The position numbers and the translations under genes were made by a program. From JAVVTQ01 sp036653595 (lineage in GTDB: Bacteria; Bacillota; Clostridia; Oscillospirales; Ruminococcaceae), in NCBI GenBank assembly GCA_036653595.1, contig JAVVTQ010000007.1:1-64000 (forward strand): a stretch of DNA of 64,000 nucleotides, given 5' to 3'. Positions within the stretch are counted from its first letter, which is position 1; every line of letters begins with the position of its first letter. This document shows, one piece after another, positions 26,086-34,880 of this stretch. The notes below the pieces were generated by a model, which worked only from the letters and a program-made list of their open reading frames with translations, had not been told where the DNA came from and made no database searches.

Positions 26086-27240
26086 ATGACCTACAAAAAA
26101 GAGGGCAACAGTTCGAAAAAGTCAAAAAAAGGCAGCAAGCTCCTTGTAATTTTACTCGCAGTGCTAGCTGTCATAGCAATTGTCGCCATTGTCGGCGGAC
26201 TGTATATCAAAGGCGAATTTGACGGAAAACACGCAGCCGCTTCAGGTTCGCTTACGGTTGAAATTATGGAAGGCTCTTCCACGGAAGCCGTTGGCACAAC
26301 GCTGAAAGAAAATGGGCTGATAGGAAACGTCATGCTCTTTAAAACATATAGCCGCATGAATAAGGCCGACGGCACCTTCCAGTTTGGCAAACATGAGTTC
26401 ACCGCAGGCATGACATATGCGCAGATTGTCGAGGTTTTGCAGCAAAAGACATTTGCGGAATTCGAGTCATTCACCGTTACTTTCCCTGAGGGAACAACCG
26501 CGCTGAGCATGGCGATGACATTTGAGAAAAATGGTGTTTGCACTGTGGATGAATTTATTGATGCTTGCAACAACCACACCTTCGATGTGAGCTTTTTTGG
26601 CGAAATCAGCGCTTCACCGGATAAATTTATAAAACTCGACGGCTTTCTTTTCCCGGACACGTACGAATTTGCTGTCGGCGCGAAGATAGACGATATTATA
26701 CTGAAAATGCTCAAAAACTTTGAAACCAAGGTTCTCACACCGGAAACTCTCGAGCTTATCAAGAGCAGCGGCATGAGCCTCGAGGAGAACATAATACTCG
26801 CGTCAATCGTTCAAAAGGAGTCTCTAGGCGGAGATGTCTACGGAAAAGTCTCCTCGATATTCCACAACAGACTGAAAAATAAGGAAGAATTTCCGCACAT
26901 CGAGTCGGACACCTCGGCCGCACATCTTGAATATGGCTTTATCTACGGCGTGCTGGGACTTTACTATAACGGCGATATTGAACCTATGGAGCGCAATATT
27001 CCCAAAAATATGGTCGCTGCCTATGATACCTACACGCATGAGGGTCTGATTGTCGGCGCAATTTGCAACCCGGGACTTTCTGCAATCAAGGGCACACTGC
27101 TGCCTGAGGACACCGACTATTATTTCTTCATCACCGATGTAAACAAGAAGTTTTACTGGGGAAAAACGGCTGCCGACCATGACGCCAACATAAAAGAGGT
27201 CAGCAGAGTAAACGATGCTGCCGCAAATGCACCCACTTGA
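26086..27240 (+). CDS. mltG: Endolytic murein transglycosylase MltG
   Basis: 384 residues. A basic cytoplasmic tail, one membrane helix (about 20-45), a LysM-like region, then the YceG/MltG catalytic domain with ASIVQKES (about 247-254, containing the family's catalytic glutamate region), FHNRLKNKEEFPHIESD, YDTYTHEGLIVGAICNPG and YYFFITDVNKKFYWGKT. It cuts nascent glycan strands next to the membrane and so sets glycan length. The start is four bases after the DJ-1 gene. Confidence 0.93.
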   Translation: MTYKKEGNSSKKSKKGSKLLVILLAVLAVIAIVAIVGGLYIKGEFDGKHAAASGSLTVEIMEGSSTEAVGTTLKENGLIGNVMLFKTYSRMNKADGTFQFGKHEFTAGMTYAQIVEVLQQKTFAEFESFTVTFPEGTTALSMAMTFEKNGVCTVDEFIDACNNHTFDVSFFGEISASPDKFIKLDGFLFPDTYEFAVGAKIDDIILKMLKNFETKVLTPETLELIKSSGMSLEENIILASIVQKESLGGDVYGKVSSIFHNRLKNKEEFPHIESDTSAAHLEYGFIYGVLGLYYNGDIEPMERNIPKNMVAAYDTYTHEGLIVGAICNPGLSAIKGTLLPEDTDYYFFITDVNKKFYWGKTAADHDANIKEVSRVNDAAANAPT

Positions 27241-27252
27241 GATTGAGCAAAA

Positions 27253-27564
27253 ATGAACACATTCTCGAAAATATATGAAGTTGTGCGGCAAATACCGATA
27301 GGCTTTGTCGCAACATATGGTCAGATAGCGGCGATGGCAGGCAACCCGCGTTGGTCGCAGATTGTGGGGTATGCGCTGCACGTCAACCCGGACCCTGACC
27401 ATATTCCCTGCTACCGCGTCGTCAACAGGTTTGGCGAGTGCTCCGGCTCCTTTGCGTTCGGCGGAGAGCAAAAGCAGCGCGATTTGCTGGAAAAAGACGG
27501 AGTTGAGTTTTTGCAAAGCGGCAGAGTGGACATGAAAAAGCATCAATGGAACCCAACTCTTTAA
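27253..27564 (+). CDS. MGMT-family alkyltransferase-like protein
   Basis: 103 residues, corresponding only to the DNA-binding/active-site half of O6-alkylguanine-DNA alkyltransferases, as in the small MGMT-like proteins of many bacteria. IPIGFVATYGQIA and GYALHVNP are conserved. The active site reads PCYRVV rather than PCHRVV, so the alkyl-accepting Cys is kept while the His that activates it is Tyr. Possible roles are direct repair with altered chemistry, or lesion flagging as in alkyltransferase-like proteins. Confidence 0.85.
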   Translation: MNTFSKIYEVVRQIPIGFVATYGQIAAMAGNPRWSQIVGYALHVNPDPDHIPCYRVVNRFGECSGSFAFGGEQKQRDLLEKDGVEFLQSGRVDMKKHQWNPTL

Positions 27565-27756
27565 AGGGCCAAAGACGCACAGACAAAGCGGCGCCGAGCC
27601 GCAAAGCCTCATTTATCTTGATGCGCAAGCTCCAGCTCCGCTTCTCTTTTCGAATCCGCTGAGAACAAAAATTGTCCGTTTGAACTGTAAACCTCATAGT
27701 GATTGAATTTGAATTTGAGGACATAATTAATCGGCATTGTCTTTTTGCCTTTCAAA

Positions 27757-27796
27757 GGTATACTTTGGCTTCTACTAAAGTATACACCGACATGTG
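27757..27796. promoter_or_regulatory. Inverted repeat, possible operator
   Basis: GGTATACTTT and AAAGTATAC(A)CC flank a ten-base centre, about 60 bases upstream of the small membrane-protein gene. The A/T content and symmetry resemble a repressor operator more than a terminator. No neighbouring regulator gene is seen. Confidence 0.35.
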
Positions 27797-27852
27797 TCCC
27801 ATGATACGGACAGCAAGCTGCTGTGTCTTACAAAAATAGGAAGGATAAAGAA

Positions 27853-28017
27853 ATGAGAATATTCGCATTTGTTTTTGTGGCTATTTCAGCTATGATGGTT
27901 CCGATTTGGCTCTTTTTGAATTTCAGAAAGAACAGAGAAGAAAGAGAGGAGCTTTTACAAAATATGGAGCGCCTTGATGAAAAAACAAGCTCTGAAGATG
28001 GGCAGATTAGCGAATAG
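27853..28017 (+). CDS. Small single-span membrane protein
   Basis: 54 residues from the ATG after GGAAGGATAAAGAA. A membrane helix at about 3-24 (FAFVFVAISAMMVPIWLFLNF) is followed by a highly charged tail (RKNREEREELLQNMERLDEK) that may form a coiled coil. Unknown family. Confidence 0.5.
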   Translation: MRIFAFVFVAISAMMVPIWLFLNFRKNREEREELLQNMERLDEKTSSEDGQISE

Positions 28018-28118
28018 CACAATTGGTATGAGCTAAAGCCCGCCATTGTCGAAAACTTTTGTTTATACTGTATTATATTTACCCTGATAATTCGTGGGAA
28101 GTTCCGTTGAATTTAAGT

Positions 28119-28148
28119 TTGCGTCTGTGATAAGATTAACATTATAAG
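28119..28148 (+). promoter_or_regulatory. Possible ptsI promoter
   Basis: TTGCGT at 28119-28124 and TATAAG at 28143-28148, 18 bases apart, about 45 bases before the ptsI start. Confidence 0.4.
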
Positions 28149-28194
28149 GTAATTTAAATGCATCACTGCAAAATACACAGATGTGAGGGAAATT

Positions 28195-29928
28195 ATGATT
28201 TACAGAGGTTATCCGGTTTCCCCGGGTATAGCTATAGGAAAAGTGTTTGTATACCAGCCTTTTGAGGCTGTAGTCAATGAGACACAGTTCCCGGAAGAAA
28301 AAACAAAAGAGTACATGGGCAGATTCCACGAAATTTGCGATGAGGCCGAAAAAGAGCTTATTGGAATCGAGGAATTTCTCAACAAAAAAGACCCCGACAA
28401 GGCGAAAATATTTAAAGCACATCAAGATATTTTGTCGGACGTAGCAATCGTAGAGGACATAGAGGACGCCATTAACTGCGATCACCTCATGCCCGACTTT
28501 TCGATTGATATGGTGTTTAAAAAGTATATTAAGGTTCTCGAAAAAGCAAAGGATCCCCTGATTGCAGAGCGCACGGCAGATTTGCGCGATGTCCGCAACC
28601 GACTTTTGAGAATATGGTGCGGTGTACAAGAGAAGAACCTGTCAAACTTGCCCGGCCCGGTTATAATAGTCGCGCGCGATCTTTTGCCCTCCGACACAGC
28701 GACACTTGACCGCGAAAATGTTATAGGAATAGCCACCGAAGTCGGAGGCTCGACCTCGCATTCCGCGATAATTGCAAAAAGCTATGAGATTCCCGCGGTG
28801 CTCGGTATATGCAATCTGTTGGGCACGGTTATAGACGGCGAAGAGGTCGTTTTGGACGCATGTGACGGTTTCCTCTACACGGACGCCACAGAGAGCGAAT
28901 TGCACGATTTTGAGAACAAACGCAAGGTGTTTCTCGACGATGTTCACGAGGTCAAGGAGTACCTGTTCAGGGAGCCGCTGACCGCTGACGGCGTGCATAT
29001 AGACATAGGACTTAATATCGGTTCGCCTAACCCGGAAGAGCTTGCCAACAACGAGTGCAGCGACATGGTAGGCCTTTTCAGAACCGAGTTTCTGTACATG
29101 GGAAGCATGCGCCTGCCGACAGAAGACGAGCAGTTTACCGCATATAAGACGGTTCTATCGAAATACGGTGAGCGCCCTGTCACGCTTCGCACGCTGGACA
29201 TTGGCGGTGACAAGACGCTGTCCTATATGGAATTGCCCAGAGAGGACAATCCATTTTTGGGAAACAGAGCGCTGCGCCTTTGCTTCGACAATATACCGAT
29301 TTTCAAAACACAGCTGCGCGCGGCATATCGCGCCTCCGTGTTCGGAAATCTGTGGCTGATGATGCCAATGGTCGGCTCGCTCGATGATATTCGCGGTGCG
29401 AAAAAAATCATAGAAGAGGTCAAGGCAGAGCTTACAGCCGAGGGCATTGAGTATAAAAAAGATGTCAAAGTCGGCATAATGATTGAGATTCCCTCAATTG
29501 CGATGATTGCGGACCTTGCGGCCGACGAAGTCGACTTTGCGAGCATTGGCACGAACGACCTTTGTCAGTATCTGACCGCGGTTGACAGGCTCAATCCGGC
29601 AGTTGCAAAGTATTATCAAAGCTATTCCCCAGCTATGTTCAGAATTCTGGCGCGCATAGTCGGCGCATTCAACGATAAAGGAAAGCCGATTTGCATTTGC
29701 GGTGAGCTGGGCGGCGACTCGCTTGTTACAGTCGCGCTTGTCGGCATGGGTATGCGCAAGCTGAGCATGTCACGGTCAAGCGTTGCGCGCGTCAAGAGGA
29801 TTCTTTCCAAGGTCACAATGCCGACGGCACAGGAGGCAGCGCAGACTGTCCAAAACTTGCACACAGCACAAGAATGCCGCGAGTATCTTGAGAAGCTGAC
29901 CAAGGAACTTAGAAAACCGAAAAGATAA
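28195..29928 (+). CDS. ptsI: Phosphoenolpyruvate-protein phosphotransferase (enzyme I)
   Basis: 577 residues from the ATG after GAGGGA. Enzyme I of the sugar phosphotransferase system: it takes phosphate from PEP on the histidine in GGSTSHSAIIA (about 185) and passes it to HPr. The C-terminal PEP-binding barrel has LFRTEFLYM, RTLDIGGDK, MIEIPSI, SIGTNDLCQY and CGELGG. No ptsH or sugar permease is next to it. nagB follows by 24 bases, hinting at amino-sugar uptake. Confidence 0.95.
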   Translation: MIYRGYPVSPGIAIGKVFVYQPFEAVVNETQFPEEKTKEYMGRFHEICDEAEKELIGIEEFLNKKDPDKAKIFKAHQDILSDVAIVEDIEDAINCDHLMPDFSIDMVFKKYIKVLEKAKDPLIAERTADLRDVRNRLLRIWCGVQEKNLSNLPGPVIIVARDLLPSDTATLDRENVIGIATEVGGSTSHSAIIAKSYEIPAVLGICNLLGTVIDGEEVVLDACDGFLYTDATESELHDFENKRKVFLDDVHEVKEYLFREPLTADGVHIDIGLNIGSPNPEELANNECSDMVGLFRTEFLYMGSMRLPTEDEQFTAYKTVLSKYGERPVTLRTLDIGGDKTLSYMELPREDNPFLGNRALRLCFDNIPIFKTQLRAAYRASVFGNLWLMMPMVGSLDDIRGAKKIIEEVKAELTAEGIEYKKDVKVGIMIEIPSIAMIADLAADEVDFASIGTNDLCQYLTAVDRLNPAVAKYYQSYSPAMFRILARIVGAFNDKGKPICICGELGGDSLVTVALVGMGMRKLSMSRSSVARVKRILSKVTMPTAQEAAQTVQNLHTAQECREYLEKLTKELRKPKR

Positions 29929-29952
29929 CAAAATATAAAGAGGTAATGTAAA

Positions 29953-30684
29953 ATGAAACTGATCATCACAGAAAATTACGAGGACAGTTGCCGCAAGGTT
30001 GCTGAGATCATTGAAGAGGTAGTGGCCAACAAGCCGGATGCACTGCTGGGACTCGCCACGGGCAGCTCGGCGCTTGGTGTCTATGACGCGCTCAAAGCCG
30101 ATTTTGACGCAAAAAAAGTCGACTTTTCAAAGTGCCGCACCGTCAATTTGGATGAGTATGTCGGGCTTCCCCAAAGCCATGACCAGAGCTATTCATATTT
30201 CATGCACAAAAATCTCTTTGACAGAACAAACTTCGATGAGAGCAAAATTTTTCTCATAGACGGCGAGAAAAACGGAGATGACGAAGCGAAGAGAATGGGA
30301 GACTTTTTGGCAAAAAACTATCCGGATATGCAGTTGCTGGGAATCGGACCCAACGGACATATCGGCTTTAACGAGCCGGCCGATGTTTTTGAAATGAATC
30401 CCCATGTGACAGACCTCACAAAAAAGACAATTGATGCGAACGCGCGCTTTTTTGCCAGCGTGAACGATGTTCCGCAAAAAGCAATTACAATGGGAATTGG
30501 AAACATAGCGCTTGCCAAGAAAACTGTCCTCATCGCAGCCGGAGACAGCAAGGCTGAGGTGCTGGGTCGTCTCTTCAAGGATGATGTCATTGACCCGCAG
30601 CTTCCGTGCAGTATTTTGAAAATACATCCGGATGCGATAATTGTCGCCGACAAGGCGCTTGCAAAAAAAGCTGGACTGCTCTAA
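29953..30684 (+). CDS. nagB: Glucosamine-6-phosphate deaminase
   Basis: 243 residues, typical of the short Gram-positive type. GLATGSSALGVYDAL, VNLDEYVGL, HDQSYSYFM and GIGPNGHIGFNEP are all present. It converts glucosamine-6-phosphate to fructose-6-phosphate and ammonia, feeding amino sugars into glycolysis. It probably shares a transcript with ptsI and ends at a strong terminator. Confidence 0.96.
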   Translation: MKLIITENYEDSCRKVAEIIEEVVANKPDALLGLATGSSALGVYDALKADFDAKKVDFSKCRTVNLDEYVGLPQSHDQSYSYFMHKNLFDRTNFDESKIFLIDGEKNGDDEAKRMGDFLAKNYPDMQLLGIGPNGHIGFNEPADVFEMNPHVTDLTKKTIDANARFFASVNDVPQKAITMGIGNIALAKKTVLIAAGDSKAEVLGRLFKDDVIDPQLPCSILKIHPDAIIVADKALAKKAGLL

Positions 30685-30714
30685 ACGACATCCTGTAACG
30701 CATAAACACAAGTA

Positions 30715-30750
30715 AAAGCGCTGCGAATTCACTCGAATTCGCAGCGCTTT
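30715..30750. terminator. Strong terminator after nagB
   Basis: Sixteen-base perfect stem AAAGCGCTGCGAATTC / GAATTCGCAGCGCTTT with a four-base loop, between convergent nagB and the SDR gene. Confidence 0.9.
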
Positions 30751-30782
30751 ATATTTTGTCATTGGTGTGAGCCTTGTGCAGC

Positions 30783-31781
30783 TCAGAATCTATTTTGAGC
30801 CTTGAGCCATTCATATGTGTCCTTGATAGTATCGTCAAACGGACGGTTTTTATAACCCAGCTCGCGCTGCGCCTTTTCACTGGAAAATCTCGAGTTGCTC
30901 GAAAGTGTATAGAGGGAATAAGCAGTGTAAAGGGGCGGTTGGCGCCTTATTTTATAGTAAATTTCCGCAAGGCAGGCGGTGCCCTTTGCAAACCACATCG
31001 GTATAATTGTCTTAATGAGATGCTTGCCGGTGATTCTGTGGAAAATCAAAAAGAGATCCTCGACGGAGAAGTATTTGTTTGCGAGAATATAGCATTCCTT
31101 CTGTCTTCCGCGCTCACAGCATGAGATTACGCCGTCTGCAACGTCTCTGACGTCGACAAAATCATAGCCTCCGTGTACCCCGGCAGTCAGGGTGCCCTTG
31201 CAATAATCAATGAGCAGCTGCGTGATGTGCCCGCGCCCCGAATCCCCGGGACCGCTTATGCCGGATGGATGCACTACGCTTGCATTAAGCCCCCTGTCAC
31301 AGGCTGCAAGCACATATGCCGTCGCTTCTGCCTTTGTTTTAGCATAAAGTCCTACAACTTTTTCAGGATCAAAATCGGATATCTCTGTCATAACCTGTCC
31401 CGGCGCCTGCTCTGGTATTGCGTGTACAGAGCTTACATGCACAAGCTTTTTTACTTTATTCTCGAGACAGAGCTCAACAATGTTTTTCGTGCCGTTCACG
31501 TTGACATTATACACACGCTGATCAAACTTTGAAACAATTGAAACAATTCCTGCGCAATGAATTACGATTGCCTCTGAGCCGCCGACATCGAAGAAAGCTC
31601 GCAGTGAATCTTTATCGGTTACATTGCCCTCGAAGACATCGACCTCCTTGGGCAGCAACTCCGCTGCCTTGTCGTTTGCGAGAACAAGAGCACGCACTTT
31701 TTTGCCGCTGTCTAAAAGTTTTCTCACCACGGTGTTGCCGAGATGACCCGCCGCTCCCGTAACCAGATAAATTTCACCCAT
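30783..31781 (-). CDS. NAD(P)-dependent epimerase/reductase (extended SDR)
   Basis: 332 residues. The N-terminal nucleotide-binding motif is VTGAAGHLGNTVVRKLL (G-x-x-G-x-x-G), and the active-site YAKTK (Y-x3-K) lies at about 145-149 with SSVHAIPE before it. The extended substrate-binding half resembles dihydroflavonol-4-reductase and 3-beta-hydroxysteroid dehydrogenase-like SDRs. Substrate unknown. The ATG follows GAGGTGATAGT. It is a single gene unit. Confidence 0.88.
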   Translation of the reverse strand: MGEIYLVTGAAGHLGNTVVRKLLDSGKKVRALVLANDKAAELLPKEVDVFEGNVTDKDSLRAFFDVGGSEAIVIHCAGIVSIVSKFDQRVYNVNVNGTKNIVELCLENKVKKLVHVSSVHAIPEQAPGQVMTEISDFDPEKVVGLYAKTKAEATAYVLAACDRGLNASVVHPSGISGPGDSGRGHITQLLIDYCKGTLTAGVHGGYDFVDVRDVADGVISCCERGRQKECYILANKYFSVEDLFLIFHRITGKHLIKTIIPMWFAKGTACLAEIYYKIRRQPPLYTAYSLYTLSSNSRFSSEKAQRELGYKNRPFDDTIKDTYEWLKAQNRF

Positions 31782-32000
31782 ACTATCACCTCAACCTAAT
31801 ATTTCACTCTAAGTATAGAGCTAATGTATGTCTAAATATGCACTCTAAAATTGAATAAATACGCAAATCCGCCAAAAATCCCGCAAAGCCCGGAATTATT
31901 TTGTATCTCAAGTGCAAATGCGACAGTGCGCAGTATAGGCTCGGAAAATGAGCGGATTTATTGACATAAGCGCGAAGGGAATATTGATGTGAAAAGGGTG

Positions 32001-33341
32001 TCAGTTTTCGGAGATGGCCTTTTTATAGGGCTTGATTATTTCGTCATTCATTTTGCTGCCCATTTTTTTTCGCACAAACTCAAATGACATGAGCGAGCCG
32101 ACAAATTTCATTTTTAGAATTGTGCCGACCTTTTTTTGCGGAAAGTCATAGATTTTGTTTTTCTTGTAAAAGCGATGATCCTCTCTCATCAGTCCGCGCA
32201 TGACGTATATGAGGTCGCGGAAAATCTTTGTTCCTCCGACGCCCAGATAGTTTTGCGGAAGTGACAGCTTTGTCTCGAGCGCATACGAAAGAGATAGAAT
32301 AAGTCTCTCTATTGCTGCGGAGGTGTCTGCCTCGTCTGTCGCGATTCCGGCTAGAAAATTCTGTCCGACTTCGCTGCGCCCCTCAAGCACCATGCGCAGG
32401 TTTTGTTCGTCAGAGTAGTTTCCGCTGATGAGATATCCCGTGGGTCTGCCCATCATGACAGTGCGATGTCCATTGCAAAACTGGCGGTCATCATACAGCT
32501 TGAACGATGAGCCCATTGAGTGGTCGCGCACACAAAAAGCATAGACGATGGCGTCGCAGCTCTGAATTTGCTCGCGCAAAAAGACGTCAAACCCGTCCGT
32601 GTATACACATTTCCCATTTGCGGCGCATCTGAAGCACCCTAGACAACCGCCTTTAAATGGAAAATCGCGGATATTTACAATGTGCACATTATAGGGAAAC
32701 GAGCGGCAAAAATCCGAAATCATCGCAAGTAGATTTTCGTCATCCGCATGACAGTCTGTGACAACAACGACTTCAAAGGCTTTGCTTTTCGGCGCTTCCG
32801 GTAAGCACTGAGTGTAAATCGGCGGAGCAGCCCTGTGTGCTTTTGCTGCGGGCGGGCTGCAAATATTCTCGCTTGCACAAAAATGCACATACCTCCAAAA
32901 GCCTATCGCCTCCTCGCGGCCCTTTTTGGATAGAAGGTCGTCCATATCCGCAGACAAGCCCCCAAGGTATAAAAGACCCATGTCGCCACAGTTTTCCTCA
33001 ATAAAATTTTGAGCCGTCACATCGAAAAAATGCTTTGATGTGGACACCTGCGCTGCAAATTTTCCAGCGATTTTGCAGCCGGAAGCCTTTAATAGCTCTA
33101 TAAATCGGTGAAGCTGATATGGCGCAAGAAAGGTGTATACAGGATATGAAAAAAGCAAAAGATCGGCACTGTTTGCCGCTGCAATCGCAGGCTCCATATT
33201 GTTTTCATACTGCCTCAGCAATTGGGCGACATTCAAAAATTCAAAGCTGTCCTCAGGAAAGTTCTTTTTAATCCACAGCACGGTTTGCAAGGTGACACTG
33301 TTGTCGCCCTTTGGACTTCCGTTAAATACCGCAATCTTCAT
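32001..33341 (-). CDS. Two-domain flavodoxin-like NAD(P)H oxidoreductase
   Basis: 446 residues. Two flavodoxin-like NADPH-dependent FMN reductase domains stand in tandem: the first opens MKIAVFNGSPKGDNSVT and the second begins around 180 (FEVVVVTDCHADDENLLAM). The second carries GGCLGCFRCAANGKC (about 228-242), like the cysteine motif of iron-sulfur flavoproteins. The first lacks those cysteines. A basic C-terminal tail (350-446) follows. Probably a redox enzyme with FMN; electron partner unknown. ATG preceded by GAGGT. Confidence 0.8.
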   Translation of the reverse strand: MKIAVFNGSPKGDNSVTLQTVLWIKKNFPEDSFEFLNVAQLLRQYENNMEPAIAAANSADLLLFSYPVYTFLAPYQLHRFIELLKASGCKIAGKFAAQVSTSKHFFDVTAQNFIEENCGDMGLLYLGGLSADMDDLLSKKGREEAIGFWRYVHFCASENICSPPAAKAHRAAPPIYTQCLPEAPKSKAFEVVVVTDCHADDENLLAMISDFCRSFPYNVHIVNIRDFPFKGGCLGCFRCAANGKCVYTDGFDVFLREQIQSCDAIVYAFCVRDHSMGSSFKLYDDRQFCNGHRTVMMGRPTGYLISGNYSDEQNLRMVLEGRSEVGQNFLAGIATDEADTSAAIERLILSLSYALETKLSLPQNYLGVGGTKIFRDLIYVMRGLMREDHRFYKKNKIYDFPQKKVGTILKMKFVGSLMSFEFVRKKMGSKMNDEIIKPYKKAISEN

Positions 33342-33490
33342 GTTCTACCTCGCCGATTTATCGATTTTATTCGTATAATTATTATAATCTTAAATCCAAA
33401 ATGATACAAATACAAGACTGCGAAACGCTTTGATTGACACGCGCAAATTATCGGTTTATTATATATTGAACAAAGATAAGGGGATATTTG

Positions 33491-33682
33491 ATGACAGACA
33501 AGAAGATAGCGCGGATAAACGAGCTTTCCAAAAAGAGCAGGGAACCGTCGGGCTTGACTGATGGGGAAAAGTCGGAACAGCAGCTCTTGAGGCGCGAATA
33601 TATCGACGCGATGAAACAAAACCTGAAGACTCAGCTTGAAAGCCTTGTGCCCACAAATGAGGAAAAAATCGACAAGTGTTGA
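33491..33682 (+). CDS. DUF896 family protein
   Basis: 63 residues from the ATG after AAGGGGATATTTG. The pattern KIARINELSKKSREPSGLTDGEKSEQQLLRREYIDAMKQNLKTQLE is the DUF896/YnzC fold, a two-helix hairpin. The B. subtilis member is SOS-linked, but the family's general role is unclear. Monocistronic. Confidence 0.85.
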   Translation: MTDKKIARINELSKKSREPSGLTDGEKSEQQLLRREYIDAMKQNLKTQLESLVPTNEEKIDKC

Positions 33683-33708
33683 GCAATACCATAAGAGTTT
33701 CGCCGCGC

Positions 33709-33819
33709 TCAAAGCGCACGCGCAAGAGGAGAAGTGACTGCCGGGATTGCAAGCATCATTGCTGCGGACAGCAAGAGCGTATACATGAGATTTCTCTTCA
33801 ACATTTTATCTTTTTGCAT
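33709..33819 (-). CDS. Possible 36-residue secreted or membrane peptide
   Basis: A short reverse-strand frame begins with ATG three bases after GGGGGA and encodes a basic start (MQKDKMLKRNL), a hydrophobic core (MYTLLLSAAMMLAIPAV) and a possible signal-peptidase site near its end. TATACT-like sequence lies about 85 bases upstream. It could be a small peptide or the leader of a decayed secreted protein. No homologue is recognised. Confidence 0.3.
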   Translation of the reverse strand: MQKDKMLKRNLMYTLLLSAAMMLAIPAVTSPLARAL

Positions 33820-33964
33820 AGTTCCCCCGACTTTCATCAAAACCTCAGTGCTTCAAATAGCGGCAGGATTAAGGCTTCTTTTATTTAGTATAACATATAA
33901 TACACGCTTCAAAAAGTTCTTTTGACAATGTTAATATGCGTGTTTACAGTCAAAGCAAAGAAAT

Positions 33965-34014
33965 GCCGCCGCACATATTTGTGCGGCGGCAGAAAATCCG
34001 ACAAGTCGTGTCGG
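33965..34014 (-). terminator. Tandem hairpins downstream of sigK
   Basis: Going away from sigK: CCGACA/TGTCGG stem followed by ATTTT, then an 11-base perfect stem GCCGCCGCACA/TGTGCGGCGGC. Both sit immediately after the sigK stop codon. Confidence 0.7.
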
Positions 34015-34023
34015 CTATGATTC

Positions 34024-34716
34024 TCATCGAGCAATTTTTTTAAACTCGGTTCTCAACCTATCAATCGCCTTTTTTTCGAGGCGCGACACATATGAGCGTG
34101 AGATTCCCAGCAGGTCGGCAACCTCCTGCTGAGTGAGCGGCAGTTCACCCGCCAGTCCATAGCGCATGTCGATGATTTTGCGCTCTCTTCCGAACAGGGC
34201 CTTGTCTATGCAGGTTCGCAGATGTCGGATATCCAGCTTCAGCTCCAAATTCTCGGCGATGTCCTCGCTGTCGCTGAGTATGTCGAGAATAGTCAAAGAA
34301 TTTCCCTCCGCATCTGTGTCGAGAGGGTCGTTGATATATATGGTGTTTTGCGTTTTTCGGTTTGAACGAAACTGCATCAGGATTTCATTCTCTATGCATC
34401 TGGCCGCATATGTGGCAAAGCGCGCGCCCTTGCAGTAGTTAAAGGTGTTGACAGCCTTGATGAGTCCGATTGTACCGATAGAAATCATATCGTCCTGGTC
34501 GTTTTGACTAGAATAGTATTTCTTTATCACATGTGCCACAAGCCGAAGATTGTGGCGGATAAGCTTGTCGCGCGCCTCAAAATCTCCGTCTTTCATCAAA
34601 TCGAAGCAATCGTGTTCTTCCTTTGCGCTCAATGGGTGAGGGAAGCTGCTTCCGGACAAATGCAGTGAAAACAGCAGCATCCCTTCGGTCAAAAGTGAAA
34701 TCAATTCGCTCAGCAT
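34024..34716 (-). CDS. sigK: RNA polymerase sporulation sigma factor SigK
   Basis: 230 residues. It begins with a hydrophobic pro-like region and the SigK hallmark FPHPLSAKEE, then region 2 (ARDKLIRHNLRLVAHVIKKY, DDMISIGTIGLIKAVNTF, FATYAARCIENEILM) and region 4 with a helix-turn-helix (TQQEVADLLGISRSYVSRLEKKA). SigK drives late mother-cell genes during sporulation (coat, cortex). The coding sequence is continuous, with no intervening prophage-like element. ATG preceded by GAGGTGG. Confidence 0.95.
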   Translation of the reverse strand: MLSELISLLTEGMLLFSLHLSGSSFPHPLSAKEEHDCFDLMKDGDFEARDKLIRHNLRLVAHVIKKYYSSQNDQDDMISIGTIGLIKAVNTFNYCKGARFATYAARCIENEILMQFRSNRKTQNTIYINDPLDTDAEGNSLTILDILSDSEDIAENLELKLDIRHLRTCIDKALFGRERKIIDMRYGLAGELPLTQQEVADLLGISRSYVSRLEKKAIDRLRTEFKKIAR

Positions 34717-34781
34717 ATGTAAACCACCTCAAAACATTGTATGCGATTGCGAATAGAATAATATTTTGACGGCAGCGGAAT

Positions 34782-34821
34782 AAAAAAAGGACAAACCTGC
34801 AAAAAATGCAAAGGTTTGTCC
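34782..34821 (-). terminator. Terminator of the cobalamin-riboswitch operon
   Basis: Reverse-strand stem GGACAAACCT / AGGTTTGTCC followed by seven T. Confidence 0.85.
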
Positions 34822-34880
34822 CGTAAAATCAAAATCGACGAAAGTACATTGTAAAGCGGTCAGCCTCAGAAGAGATAAAA

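Noticed and set aside
34024..34716. Interrupted sigK (skin-like element)
   Set aside because: The SigK frame is complete from start to stop within one ORF.
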